A stretch of DNA of 64,000 bases from Bauldia sp963759235 (GTDB lineage: Bacteria; Pseudomonadota; Alphaproteobacteria; Rhizobiales; Kaistiaceae), in contig CAVWYO010000001.1 of assembly GCA_963759235.1 (NCBI GenBank), positions 1-64,000 of the forward strand, in the 5' to 3' direction. Below are positions 20,780-29,444 of the stretch, piece by piece. The position numbers and the translations under genes were made by a program. Position 1 is the stretch's first letter; the number at the start of each line of letters is the position of its first letter. The notes beneath the pieces were generated by a model. The model was not told the origin of the DNA. It ran no database searches and was given only the letters and a program-made list of their open reading frames with translations.

Positions 20780-20865
20780 GACACCCCTCCCAGCTCCGAT
20801 TATATCGCGTTGAACGATATGGATTTTCGACCGGGGCGCAACCCACGTCCGGCTCCGCCACGGCC

Positions 20866-21567
20866 TTAGAATTCCCAGCCGAAAGCCTCGATTTCCCTGG
20901 CGTACCAGCCGGCGACCATGTCCCGCGTCTCGTCATCGTAGAGTTCGCGGTAGTGACGAGGGTCGGTGCGGGTATGGCCCTTTGCGGCAGGAAGCGCGAC
21001 CACCTTCCGGATTCCGAGCTTCCGGCAGATCTCGCCGAGCTCGGCCTCGAGGTTCTCGTAACGGATCACATGGTCGACGGCGATCCTGTCGTCGATCGTG
21101 TAGGTCCACCAGTTCTTCATTCGCGCCGAGCGCAGCATCTTGCCGCGGTGCCACGGCGAGGTGAGGAAGGTCTTGAAGTCCGGTCGCGGGTGGTTGTGGC
21201 GCGTCCGCCAGAAATAGAACGACACCTGGCGGTCCCAGGGGTTCCGTTCGATGGTGAACTTGAAGTAGCCGTTCCAGGTGTCCCCGCCGACCATGCGCCG
21301 CACTTGCCGGGCAGGCATGTGGTTGTAGTAGCCGCAGATCTCGGGGAAATGGTGGCGGATCTCGCCGGGCAGCGGAATGCCGAGCCGCCCGATACCGAGC
21401 GCATAGTTCCGTGCCGGCGACTTGCGGCGCTTCTTCTCCTCGGGTCGGCTGAGCGGCGCGAGGATATCGTCGGGCCCACAGATCGGCGACAGCGCCAGCT
21501 CGGTGCTGGTGCCGCCGGTCTTCGCCGTCTTCAGGAAGATGAAGCGGTGCTTGTGGCTGAGGATCAT
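20866..21567 (-). CDS. sulfotransferase-family protein
   Basis: Encodes 233 residues from ATG 21567. The N-terminus MILSHKHRFIFLKTAKTGGT has the 5'-PSB loop pattern (FLKTAKTGGTS) of PAPS-dependent sulfotransferases (sulfotransferase family 2 / Stf0-like). The 3'-phosphate-binding segment appears as FKFTIERNPWDRQVSFYFW. It probably sulfates a polysaccharide or lipid at the envelope; the acceptor is unknown. It begins 29 bases after the sdhA stop and so lies inside the sdh operon. Confidence 0.85.
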   Translation of the reverse strand: MILSHKHRFIFLKTAKTGGTSTELALSPICGPDDILAPLSRPEEKKRRKSPARNYALGIGRLGIPLPGEIRHHFPEICGYYNHMPARQVRRMVGGDTWNGYFKFTIERNPWDRQVSFYFWRTRHNHPRPDFKTFLTSPWHRGKMLRSARMKNWWTYTIDDRIAVDHVIRYENLEAELGEICRKLGIRKVVALPAAKGHTRTDPRHYRELYDDETRDMVAGWYAREIEAFGWEF

Positions 21568-21595
21568 GTGACGTGGATTGGCACGAAGCCGCCCC

Positions 21596-23431
21596 TCAAT
21601 ACACCCGCGCCTTCGGCTCGATGTACTGGACGTCATTGGTGAGCGTGTAGGTGTGCACCGGCCGGCTTTCGAGATGCACGGTATGCTTCTCGGGGTCGAT
21701 GAAAGCGAGCGTGTGCTTCATCCACTTCTGGTCGTCGCGGTCGGGATAGTCCTCGCGGGCGTGCGCCCCTCGCGATTCGGTGCGATTGAGCGCTGATTCC
21801 ACCGTCACCATCGCCTGGACGATGAGGTTGTCGTATTCGAGCGTCTCGATCAGATCCGAGTTCCAGATCAGCGATCGGTCGGTGACGTGGACGTCGTTCG
21901 TCCCCGTCCAGACTTCGCGGATGCGGTCGCGTCCCTGAGCAAGCACCTCGCCGGTGCGGAACACCGCACAATCCTCCTGCATCGCCACCTGCATCTTGCG
22001 GCGCAGCTCTGCGGTCGGCGTGCCGCCGTCGGCGTTGCGGAAGCGGTCGAGCCGCTCGACCGCCAGCGCGCCGGCGTCCTTGGGCAGGTCGCGATGCTTC
22101 TCGTTCGGCTCGATCGTCTCGGCGCAGCGGAGCGCCGCGGCGCGGCCAAAAACGACCAGGTCGATCAGCGAGTTGGAGCCGAGCCGGTTGGCACCGTGGA
22201 CCGAGACGCAGGCGCCCTCGCCGAGCGCCATCAGACCGGGAACCACCTGGTCCGGATCGCCGTTCGCCTTGGTCAGCGCCTCGCCGTGATAGTTCGTCGG
22301 GATGCCGCCCATGTTGTAGTGGACCGTCGGCAGCACCGGGATCGGATCGCGGGTCACGTCGACGCCGGAGAAGATACGGGCCGATTCCGAAATCCCGGGT
22401 AGTCTTTCGTGAATGACCTTCGGGTCGAGATGCGAAAGGTGGAGGTGCATATGGTCCTTGTCGTCGCCGTGCCCCCGCCCCTCGCGGATTTCGATGGTCA
22501 TGGCACGGCTCACCACGTCGCGCGAAGCGAGGTCCTTGGCGTGTGGCGCGTAGCGCTCCATGAAACGCTCGCCCTCGGCATTGGTGAGATAGCCGCCCTC
22601 GCCCCGCACCCCCTCGGTGATCAGCACGCCGGCGCCGTAGACGCCGGTCGGATGGAACTGGACGAATTCCATGTCCTGGAGCGGCAGGCCGGCGCGGAGC
22701 ACCATGCCGTTGCCGTCGCCGGTCTGAGTGTGGGCGCCGGTGCAGGTGTAGTAGATGCGACCGTAGCCGCCGGTAGCGAGGATCGTCTTGTGGGCGCGGA
22801 AGCGGTGCAGCGTCCCGTCCTCGAGGGATAGCGCGACGACCCCGCGGCAGGCGCCATCCTCCATGATGAGGTCGATGGTAAAATATTCGATGAAGAACTC
22901 GGCCGAATGGCGGAGCGACTGGCTGTAGAGGGTGTGGAGCATCGCGTGGCCGGTGCGGTCGGCCGCCGCACAGGTGCGCTGCGCCGGTGGGCCATCGCCG
23001 AACTGGGTGGTCATGCCGCCGAACGGCCGCTGGTAGATCTTGCCGTCCTCCGTGCGTGAGAAGGGCAAGCCGTAGTGTTCAAGCTCGTAAACGGCGCCCG
23101 GCGCTTCCCGGCAGAGATATTCGATGGCGTCCTGGTCGCCCAGCCAGTCCGACCCCTTGACGGTGTCGTACATGTGCCAGCGCCAGTCGTCCTCGCTCAT
23201 ATTGCCGAGCGCCGCGGCGATGCCGCCCTGAGCGGCGACGGTATGCGAGCGGGTCGGGAAGACCTTGGTGATGCAGGCGGTCTTCAGCCCCGCCTCGCTG
23301 CAGCCGAGGGTAGCGCGGAGTCCCGAGCCGCCGGCGCCGACCACCACCACGTCGTAGGTGTGGTCGATGAACGGATAGGCCCGCCCGTTGACCTTGGGCG
23401 CGCCGTTGCCGCCGAGCGAGCCGTCAGCCAT
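21596..23431 (-). CDS. sdhA: succinate dehydrogenase flavoprotein subunit
   Basis: Encodes 611 residues. The FAD-binding fold is in VVVGAGGSGLRATLG. The His used for covalent FAD attachment is in FPTRSHTVAAQGGIAAALGN, substrate/catalytic residues are in HPTGVYGAGVLITEG and YNMGGIPTNYHGE, and SVHGANRLGSNSL is present. It oxidises succinate to fumarate at the cytoplasmic face of the inner membrane. It lies five bases after sdhD. Confidence 0.98.
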   Translation of the reverse strand: MADGSLGGNGAPKVNGRAYPFIDHTYDVVVVGAGGSGLRATLGCSEAGLKTACITKVFPTRSHTVAAQGGIAAALGNMSEDDWRWHMYDTVKGSDWLGDQDAIEYLCREAPGAVYELEHYGLPFSRTEDGKIYQRPFGGMTTQFGDGPPAQRTCAAADRTGHAMLHTLYSQSLRHSAEFFIEYFTIDLIMEDGACRGVVALSLEDGTLHRFRAHKTILATGGYGRIYYTCTGAHTQTGDGNGMVLRAGLPLQDMEFVQFHPTGVYGAGVLITEGVRGEGGYLTNAEGERFMERYAPHAKDLASRDVVSRAMTIEIREGRGHGDDKDHMHLHLSHLDPKVIHERLPGISESARIFSGVDVTRDPIPVLPTVHYNMGGIPTNYHGEALTKANGDPDQVVPGLMALGEGACVSVHGANRLGSNSLIDLVVFGRAAALRCAETIEPNEKHRDLPKDAGALAVERLDRFRNADGGTPTAELRRKMQVAMQEDCAVFRTGEVLAQGRDRIREVWTGTNDVHVTDRSLIWNSDLIETLEYDNLIVQAMVTVESALNRTESRGAHAREDYPDRDDQKWMKHTLAFIDPEKHTVHLESRPVHTYTLTNDVQYIEPKARVY

Positions 23432-23436
23432 GTCGA

Positions 23437-23820
23437 TCAGCCTCCGAAGGCGAGCTTGAGAATGGCGAAAACCGCGATTGCCCCGACCGCCGCCGCGAAG
23501 AAGGTGCTGGCGATGAGCGCCAGCGGCCGCACCACGGCGCCGTGAACATAGTCCTCGACGATCACCTGCATGCCGATCCGCATGTGAACGACGATCGAAA
23601 GAATCATGAGCACCAGCAGGATCGCCACGAGCGGAGAGGAGAGCACGGCGACGACCTCCGGATAGGGCCGTCCCGCCACGGAGATCACCACGATGACGAA
23701 GGCGATCACCAGCGGGACGTTGGCTATCGCGGTCAGCCGCTGGCGCCAGAAATGGGTGGTGCCGGCGTGGGCGGAGCCGAGGCCGAGCACCCGGTGGAGG
23801 GGCGTGCGCATCTCGGCCAT
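23437..23820 (-). CDS. sdhD: succinate dehydrogenase membrane anchor
   Basis: Encodes 127 residues from ATG 23820 (MAEMRTPLHRVLGLGSAHAG). Three transmembrane helices lie at about 33-50, 57-78 and 100-123. GSAHAGTTHFWRQRLTAIA and the heme-ligand-type His in VVHMRIGMQVIVEDYVHG are typical of SdhD. Its start overlaps the sdhC stop by one base (TGATG). Confidence 0.93.
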   Translation of the reverse strand: MAEMRTPLHRVLGLGSAHAGTTHFWRQRLTAIANVPLVIAFVIVVISVAGRPYPEVVAVLSSPLVAILLVLMILSIVVHMRIGMQVIVEDYVHGAVVRPLALIASTFFAAAVGAIAVFAILKLAFGG

Positions 23821-24218
23821 CAGCGCACCGCCAGTCCGATGATCCAGACGAGGATCGTCAGCGCCACCGAGCCGACGATGGTGGCGAGCGCCAGCCGGTC
23901 GCGCAGCGGCTTGTCGAGCCCGTGCCCGGTATCCCAGACAAGATGGCGCAAGCCGCCGAGCATGTGGTGGATCAGCGCCCAGGTGAAGCCGAAGAGGATG
24001 ATCAGTCCGATCCACGAGCCGAAGATTCCGTTGACGAAGCCGAAATAGGCCGGCCCGCTCGCCGCGGCGATCAGCCACCAGGCAAGCAGCAAGGTCCCGG
24101 CATAGAGAGCGACCGCCGTCACCCGATGGGCGATCGACATCGCCATGGTCAGGTGCCAGTGATAAATCCGGATGTGCGGGGAGAGCGGGCGGTTCGCCTT
24201 GGTGTCGGCGGTCGACAT
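23820..24218 (-). CDS. sdhC: succinate dehydrogenase cytochrome b556 subunit
   Basis: Encodes 132 residues. The N-terminal NRPLSPHIRIYHWHLTMAMS and SIAHRVTA are the SdhC signature (quinone-site Ser, Arg), and the heme-b ligand His is in LIHHMLGGLRHL. Three transmembrane helices. It is the first gene of sdhCDA; the operon promoter is expected in 24219-24392. Confidence 0.96.
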   Translation of the reverse strand: MSTADTKANRPLSPHIRIYHWHLTMAMSIAHRVTAVALYAGTLLLAWWLIAAASGPAYFGFVNGIFGSWIGLIILFGFTWALIHHMLGGLRHLVWDTGHGLDKPLRDRLALATIVGSVALTILVWIIGLAVR

Positions 24219-24392
24219 GTCCTTTAATGCCTGAAGGCTGTCGGAACAGCGTGGGTCATTCGGTTCTAGCGCCGATGCGGCGGCGCGTCAAAAGCCGACT
24301 AAGGCGATTTCGCCGTCGCCCAAGCTCGATAGCAGAATCGGTTCCTTTAACCTAAGCTTTTGCCCCCACGACGCTGCCCGCGGTGCGAGCAC

Positions 24393-25328
24393 ATGGACTG
24401 GATCGAACGTCTTTGGCAGTGGTTTTCCGCCCTGCCGCCGAACAAGCAAGTCGGCTGGGTTGTCGGGACGGTGTTCCCCGCGGCCGGAGTGGTGTATGCG
24501 ATTTCTGCCTTCTTCGCCGGACGCTGGCCGTTTCGGCGCAGAAAGGCCAATGTGCCCCGACAGCCCCCGCGAATTGACGTCCACCTGCCGCAGCACCAGC
24601 CGGTTCACACCGAGGGTGAGATCCTCGGGGCGTTTCATGATCTCCCCGCCGAGCAGCGAACGAGTCTGCTCGAAACGCTGACGAGGCTTCAAACCTCGCC
24701 GACGCCAGTGGCGCTCTCAGAAGATAGCGATCGCCTGTTGCGGCGCCGAGTCGTGGACTCTTCTCCCTCTCACGAGGCTCTCGCTGTACAGGGAGCAATC
24801 CTCTACGAGGAGCCCATCAACCAATCCGGAACCGGTGCGGTCACGGCGTTCAGAGCTTCGGTCGTCTGGCGATTCATCGGGGGTGGCTCAAACGACCCAA
24901 CCGTGGAGGCGACGCTGACTGTTCCGGAGCGCGCCATGAGCGTGCTCATCGCCTTCCGTAGGAACACCGATGTTACCCTTCCCGCTAGCCACCTCATCGA
25001 GGTTACCATTGACGCGCCGACGAATTTCCATGGTCAGGGTATCCGAGAGGTCCCACGCATAGTGCTTAAGCCGAAAGAGGATGCGCGCGGCCAGCCCTTG
25101 GTCGGTGCCGCCGCCAAGGTGGCTCCTGGCCTCTTCTGGATCGCGCTTTCAGCGAATCAGCACGACACTGCCTCGAACCTCACGCTGCTACGGACCAGCG
25201 CTTGGATCGACCTGCCGCTCTTATATGGCACAGGGCAGCGCGCGATTCTGACATTTGAGAAGGGCGAATTAGGCGAGAGCGCCTTTGAACAGGCGATCGC
25301 GGCGTGGGAATCCGCTCATGCCGATTGA
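24393..25328 (+). CDS. membrane-anchored protein of unknown function
   Basis: Encodes 311 residues from ATG 24393 (MDWIERLWQWFSALP). One transmembrane helix at ~20-43 (GWVVGTVFPAAGVVYAISAFF) is followed by a basic RRRK stop-transfer and a large soluble domain of ~260 residues, rich in beta-strand-like sequence (TAFRASVVWRFIGGG, RAMSVLIAFRRNTDVTLP). I recognise no family. Codon use is less GC-biased than in the neighbours, which may point to transfer. It is transcribed divergently from sdhCDA. Confidence 0.65.
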   Translation: MDWIERLWQWFSALPPNKQVGWVVGTVFPAAGVVYAISAFFAGRWPFRRRKANVPRQPPRIDVHLPQHQPVHTEGEILGAFHDLPAEQRTSLLETLTRLQTSPTPVALSEDSDRLLRRRVVDSSPSHEALAVQGAILYEEPINQSGTGAVTAFRASVVWRFIGGGSNDPTVEATLTVPERAMSVLIAFRRNTDVTLPASHLIEVTIDAPTNFHGQGIREVPRIVLKPKEDARGQPLVGAAAKVAPGLFWIALSANQHDTASNLTLLRTSAWIDLPLLYGTGQRAILTFEKGELGESAFEQAIAAWESAHAD

Positions 25329-25526
25329 AGAGCATTCGTGCCTGTCGGACTGAACCCCGCGAGGCGCAACAGCGGTGCAGCGATTGCCATCCTCGCCGCC
25401 TGCCGCTAGGAAACCCCGTCCCTTTCGCCCGTTGATCCGGCCCTTCCGGCAACGGCCCCGTTCGACGACGGACCACACACCTTCGCGCCCCGCGCCGGGC
25501 GCCGACCAGATGACTTGAGGCCCGAT

Positions 25527-26633
25527 ATGACCAAGACCCTCCTTCTTCTTCCCGGCGACGGCATCGGCACCGAGATCATGGAATCGGCCAAGGCGGTCAT
25601 CGACTGGTTCAACGGCCGCGGCGCCGATTTCGCCTATGAGGAGGACCTCGTCGGCGGCGCCTCCTACGAGGCGCATGGCGTGCCGGTCACCGAGGCGGCG
25701 ATGAAGCGGGCGCTTGCCGCCGACGCGGTGCTGTTCGGCGCCGCCGGCGGACCGAAGTGGGACAACGTCGCCTATGACGTCCGTCCCGAGGCCGGGCTGC
25801 TGCGTCTGCGCAAGGATCTCGAGCTGTTCGCCAATCTGAGACCGGCGATCTGCTACCCGGCGCTTGCCGACGCCTCGTCCCTCAAGCGCGAGCTGGTCGA
25901 CGGCCTCGACATCCTCATCCTCCGCGAGCTGACCGGCGGCGTCTATTTCGGCGAACCGAAGACCATCACCGACATCGGCAACGGCCAGAAGCGCGCCATC
26001 GACACCCAGATCTACGACACCTACGAGATCGAGCGGATCGCCCGCGTTGCGTTCGACCTCGCCCGCACCCGGCGGAACAAGGTCACCTCGATGGAGAAGC
26101 GCAACGTCATGAAGACCGGTGTTCTGTGGCGCGAGGTGGTGACCGAGGTCCATCAGCACGGCTACCAGGACGTCGCCCTCGACCATATGCTTGCCGACGC
26201 CGGCGCCATGCAGCTGGTCCGCGCTCCGAAACAGTTCGACGTGATCGTCACCGACAATCTTTTCGGCGATGTCCTCTCCGACGTCGCCGCCATGCTCACC
26301 GGGTCGCTCGGCATGCTGCCGTCGGCCTCGCTCGGCGCTCCCGACGCGATCACCGGCAAGCGCAAGGCGCTCTACGAACCGGTCCACGGCGCCGCTCCCG
26401 ACATTGCCGGCAAGGGCGTCGCCAATCCGATCGCCATGATCGCGAGCTTCGGCATGGCGCTCCGCTACTCCTTCGCCATGACCGACGAGGCCGACCTCCT
26501 CGACCAGGCGATCGCCGGCGCGCTCGCCAAAAGGCTGCGCACCCCCGATCTGATGAGCGAGGGCATGACCAGGGTCGGGACCGAGGACATGGCCAGGGCG
26601 ATCGTCGCCGACCTCGACGCGGCCGCCGGCTGA
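25527..26633 (+). CDS. leuB: 3-isopropylmalate dehydrogenase
   Basis: Encodes 368 residues. ATG 25527 has GAGG seven bases upstream. The family blocks are clear: LLLPGDGIGTEIM, LILRELTGGVYFGEP, the catalytic Tyr in DTYEIERIARVAF, the metal-binding DNLFGDVLSD, and the NAD-binding EPVHGAAPDIAGKG. It carries out the oxidative decarboxylation in leucine synthesis. leuD and leuC lie 7 and 12 kb away on the other strand, the dispersed arrangement usual for this order. Confidence 0.97.
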   Translation: MTKTLLLLPGDGIGTEIMESAKAVIDWFNGRGADFAYEEDLVGGASYEAHGVPVTEAAMKRALAADAVLFGAAGGPKWDNVAYDVRPEAGLLRLRKDLELFANLRPAICYPALADASSLKRELVDGLDILILRELTGGVYFGEPKTITDIGNGQKRAIDTQIYDTYEIERIARVAFDLARTRRNKVTSMEKRNVMKTGVLWREVVTEVHQHGYQDVALDHMLADAGAMQLVRAPKQFDVIVTDNLFGDVLSDVAAMLTGSLGMLPSASLGAPDAITGKRKALYEPVHGAAPDIAGKGVANPIAMIASFGMALRYSFAMTDEADLLDQAIAGALAKRLRTPDLMSEGMTRVGTEDMARAIVADLDAAAG

Positions 26634-26738
26634 ACCCGGCAGGAAAGGGTCATCGCCGGTGCCCCCATCTCGCCTCTCGCGGCCGGGTCAGGTCAGGTCC
26701 GGATTGGACGGAAGCGAGCCGTCGGCTAGGCTGCCCGG

Positions 26739-27248
26739 ATGACCCGCGTCTTCGAGAATCGCCGGCTTTCGCGCACCACGAACATCTCGATCATCGTCAT
26801 GGTCGTTGTGATCGTTTTCGGCTGCTTTGACCTGTGGAACGCCTTCGTCGTCGGATCGGACGACACCACCGCTGCCTTGTTCGGTGCCGTTTTCGTCGGT
26901 GGTGGCCTGCTTGGCATCAACACGCTGTGGATCGAAGGCCGCGATCAGGCGCAGTGGTTCGACGTCGATTTCGATGCCGGCAAGGGCGTCGTGGCGGTCT
27001 GGCGTCCCTTCCGGCCGCTGGTGATCGAGGCCGGCCTCGACAAGCTCACCGACTGGCGCCATTGGGTGAAGGTCGGCAAGCGGAATGCGCAGACCCACTT
27101 CATCGTCGCCGCCGTTCCCGGCTATCCGCGGCCCGTCTATTTTGAACTGCCTCCCGGCCGGGACATCCCGGAGGCGTTTCGCCGCCTCGCCCCGGAAGCC
27201 GTCGATGATTATGAGGTGAATAGCGGGCGCCGCAAGGCCGAGGCATAG
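26739..27248 (+). CDS. two-helix membrane protein of unknown function
   Basis: Encodes 169 residues. Two transmembrane helices (about 14-34 and 43-62) are followed by a ~100-residue soluble domain with conserved-looking aromatic and charged positions (FDVDFDAGKGVVAVWRPFRP, DWRHWVKVG). The layout resembles PH-like membrane-associated domains, but I cannot assign a family. It stops 20 bases from the convergent mntH. Confidence 0.65.
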   Translation: MTRVFENRRLSRTTNISIIVMVVVIVFGCFDLWNAFVVGSDDTTAALFGAVFVGGGLLGINTLWIEGRDQAQWFDVDFDAGKGVVAVWRPFRPLVIEAGLDKLTDWRHWVKVGKRNAQTHFIVAAVPGYPRPVYFELPPGRDIPEAFRRLAPEAVDDYEVNSGRRKAEA

Positions 27249-27267
27249 ACGACCGCCGCTCGCTGGG

Positions 27268-28683
27268 TCAGCCGCCGATCACCACATCGAACAGAAGCTT
27301 GAGATTGAGCGCCACGATGATGCCGGCGACGATCCAGGAGACGGCCGCCATGCCGCGCGGCACGACGAAGCGGCCCATCTTGCGGCGGTCGGTGACAAAC
27401 CGCACCAGGGGGATCACCGCGAAAGGCAGCTGCATCGACAGGATGACCTGGCTGAGCACCAAAAGCTTGGCGGTGCCGCTCTCGCCATAGAGCGCCGTGA
27501 CGATGACGACCGGAACGATGGCAAAGCCGCGGGTCACCAGTCGCCGCGCCCAATGGGGCAGGCGAATCCGCAGGAAACCCTCCATGACGACTTGACCGGC
27601 CAGCGTCGCCGTAACGGTCGAGTTCACTCCGGATGCGAGCAGCGCGACGGCGAACAAGGTGGAGGCGATGCCGAGACCGAGAAGCGGCGACAAGAGCTCG
27701 AAGGCCTGTCCTATCTCCTCGACGTTGGAATGGCCGCTGGTGTGGAAGGTCGCTGCGGCGACGATGAGGATGGCGGCGTTGACGAACAGCGCCAGCATCA
27801 GCGCGATGGTGCTGTCGGCCGTCGCCCAGGTGATGGCGCTGCGGCGACCTTCATCGGTTCGCTCGAAGGCGCGCGTCTGCACGATGGAGGAGTGGAGGTA
27901 GAGGTTATGGGGCATCACCGTGGCGCCGATGATGCCGATGGCGATGTAGAGCATCTGCGGATTGGTGACGATCTCGCGGGACGGCACGAAGCCGCCAAGG
28001 ATCGCGGCGACGGGCGGTACCGCCGCGACGATCTGGATTGCGAAACAGGCGGCAATGACGATCAGCAGGGCAACGATGAAGGCTTCCAGGAAGCGGAAGC
28101 CGCGGTTCATCAGGAGAAGCACCAGAAACGCGTCGAGCGCCGTAATCAGCGCGCCGCCGATGAGGGGAATGCCGAAGAGCAGCTGCACCGCGATCGCCGT
28201 GCCGATGACTTCGGCGAGATCACAAGCGATGATGGCCAGCTCGCAGATGATGTAGAGCGCGAGATTGACCGGACGGGAATAGCTGTCCCGGCAGGCCTGC
28301 GCCAGATCGCGACCGGTGACGATACCGAGCCGCGCTGCGAGTGCCTGCAGGAGGATCGCCATCAGGTTCGACAGCATGATGACGACGAGGAGCGTGTAAC
28401 CGAACTTCGAGCCGCCGGCGAGGTCGGTTGCCCAGTTGCCGGGGTCCATGTAGCCGACCGAGATCATGTAGCCCGGTCCGGCGAAAGCCAGCATCCGGCG
28501 GAGCCATAGCCCGCCCTTGGGCACCGCCACGGTCGCGTTGACCTCTGACAGGCTCGGCTGATGTTCGGCCAACCGCCAGCCACTCGCGGCGTCGGCGAGG
28601 GCCGCTTCCCTCGGTACCCCACTCTCCTGCCACCCCGCTGGCGACGGGGCCGGACCGAGTCCACCTGTCAGTTCACTGCGCAT
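27268..28683 (-). CDS. mntH: Nramp-family Mn2+/Fe2+ transporter
   Basis: Encodes 471 residues with about eleven transmembrane helices. The metal-site motif of helix 1 is present (YMDPGNWATDLAGGS), as are the helix 6 motif (ATVMPHNLYLHSSIVQTR) and LAEVIGTAIA. It imports divalent metal with protons. An N-terminal ~70-residue hydrophilic extension precedes the first helix. The upstream Fur/Mur-type box (28703-28722) fits repression by metal. Confidence 0.95.
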   Translation of the reverse strand: MRSELTGGLGPAPSPAGWQESGVPREAALADAASGWRLAEHQPSLSEVNATVAVPKGGLWLRRMLAFAGPGYMISVGYMDPGNWATDLAGGSKFGYTLLVVIMLSNLMAILLQALAARLGIVTGRDLAQACRDSYSRPVNLALYIICELAIIACDLAEVIGTAIAVQLLFGIPLIGGALITALDAFLVLLLMNRGFRFLEAFIVALLIVIAACFAIQIVAAVPPVAAILGGFVPSREIVTNPQMLYIAIGIIGATVMPHNLYLHSSIVQTRAFERTDEGRRSAITWATADSTIALMLALFVNAAILIVAAATFHTSGHSNVEEIGQAFELLSPLLGLGIASTLFAVALLASGVNSTVTATLAGQVVMEGFLRIRLPHWARRLVTRGFAIVPVVIVTALYGESGTAKLLVLSQVILSMQLPFAVIPLVRFVTDRRKMGRFVVPRGMAAVSWIVAGIIVALNLKLLFDVVIGG

Positions 28684-28702
28684 ATAGCGTCTGACTGCAC
28701 AT

Positions 28703-28722
28703 GATAATGAGAATTATTCTCA
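28703..28722. promoter_or_regulatory. Fur/Mur-type operator of mntH
   Basis: GATAATGAGAATTATTCTC (28703-28721) matches 16 of 19 positions of the classical Fur consensus and contains the perfect palindrome TGAGAAT-T-ATTCTCA (28708-28722). It lies 20 bases upstream of the mntH start. In rhizobia, the Fur homologue Mur controls Mn transport, so a Mn-responsive Mur site is the likely reading. Confidence 0.75.
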
Positions 28723-28774
28723 ATCTAGCCATTGAGGCGGCCGCCGTCAATAGCCCCCGGTGCGTAGCATTTTG

Positions 28775-29206
28775 CTAGATTTCGGCCTCCGGCGGCGTCG
28801 GACAGGTTTGATCCATATCCCGGTTCCAGCCGCGCGAGGTCCACTGCGGCGCGGGATGTGTCTTCCCGTCATCGTCCTCAATCGCCTCGAAGAAGGTGAA
28901 GCAGTTGTCCCCGTCGCGCTCGACGTAGAAGCAGGCGCCGCTCTGGGTCTCGTAGAAGGTGCAGAAGGTGTCGTCCTCCACCAGCCACTCACCGGAGTCG
29001 GCGCCATGCACGTCGTGGTAGCGGATCAGACCGTCCTCGAAATAGGTCTCGCTGAAAAAGAGGCCGTCCTGATAGATGCCGTCGAGCGTGATGCCGGTCA
29101 ACGCCTTCGCGATCTCCTCGCTGACCATGCGTTGGCCGCCGCTGGCTTCGGCGGAGGGCACCAGGGCAATCGCAATCACAAGCATTGAGGCGAGGCGCAT
29201 GCGCAT
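28775..29206 (-). CDS. secreted protein of unknown function
   Basis: Encodes 143 residues from ATG 29206. Residues 1-22 form a signal peptide (MRMRLASMLVIAIALVPSAEA). The mature part is acidic, with four or more cysteines and aromatic repeats (DTFCTFYETQSGACFYVERD, DNCFTFFEAIEDDDG) suggesting disulfide-bonded beta structure. The pattern recalls DUF995-like periplasmic proteins, but I am not certain. Confidence 0.7.
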   Translation of the reverse strand: MRMRLASMLVIAIALVPSAEASGGQRMVSEEIAKALTGITLDGIYQDGLFFSETYFEDGLIRYHDVHGADSGEWLVEDDTFCTFYETQSGACFYVERDGDNCFTFFEAIEDDDGKTHPAPQWTSRGWNRDMDQTCPTPPEAEI

Positions 29207-29444
29207 TGACACAATCGGACGTTCGCGTAGAAGAAGCGCGGATTTTCGGAAGCGCTTATGATGCCGCGCCTTTGCAGACCGGCGGCAACCGCCGCGCCCC
29301 GATCCTATGCAGAAAACGCGGCTGAAATCCATCTGACTCAAGCGCCGCGGAGGCCTATGCCTGCCGGCCTCCTGAACAGCGCGTCGCGGGTCGGATCGGC
29401 AGGGTCGTAAGCATCCTCAACAGAACCAGCTGGAGCCATTCCTC

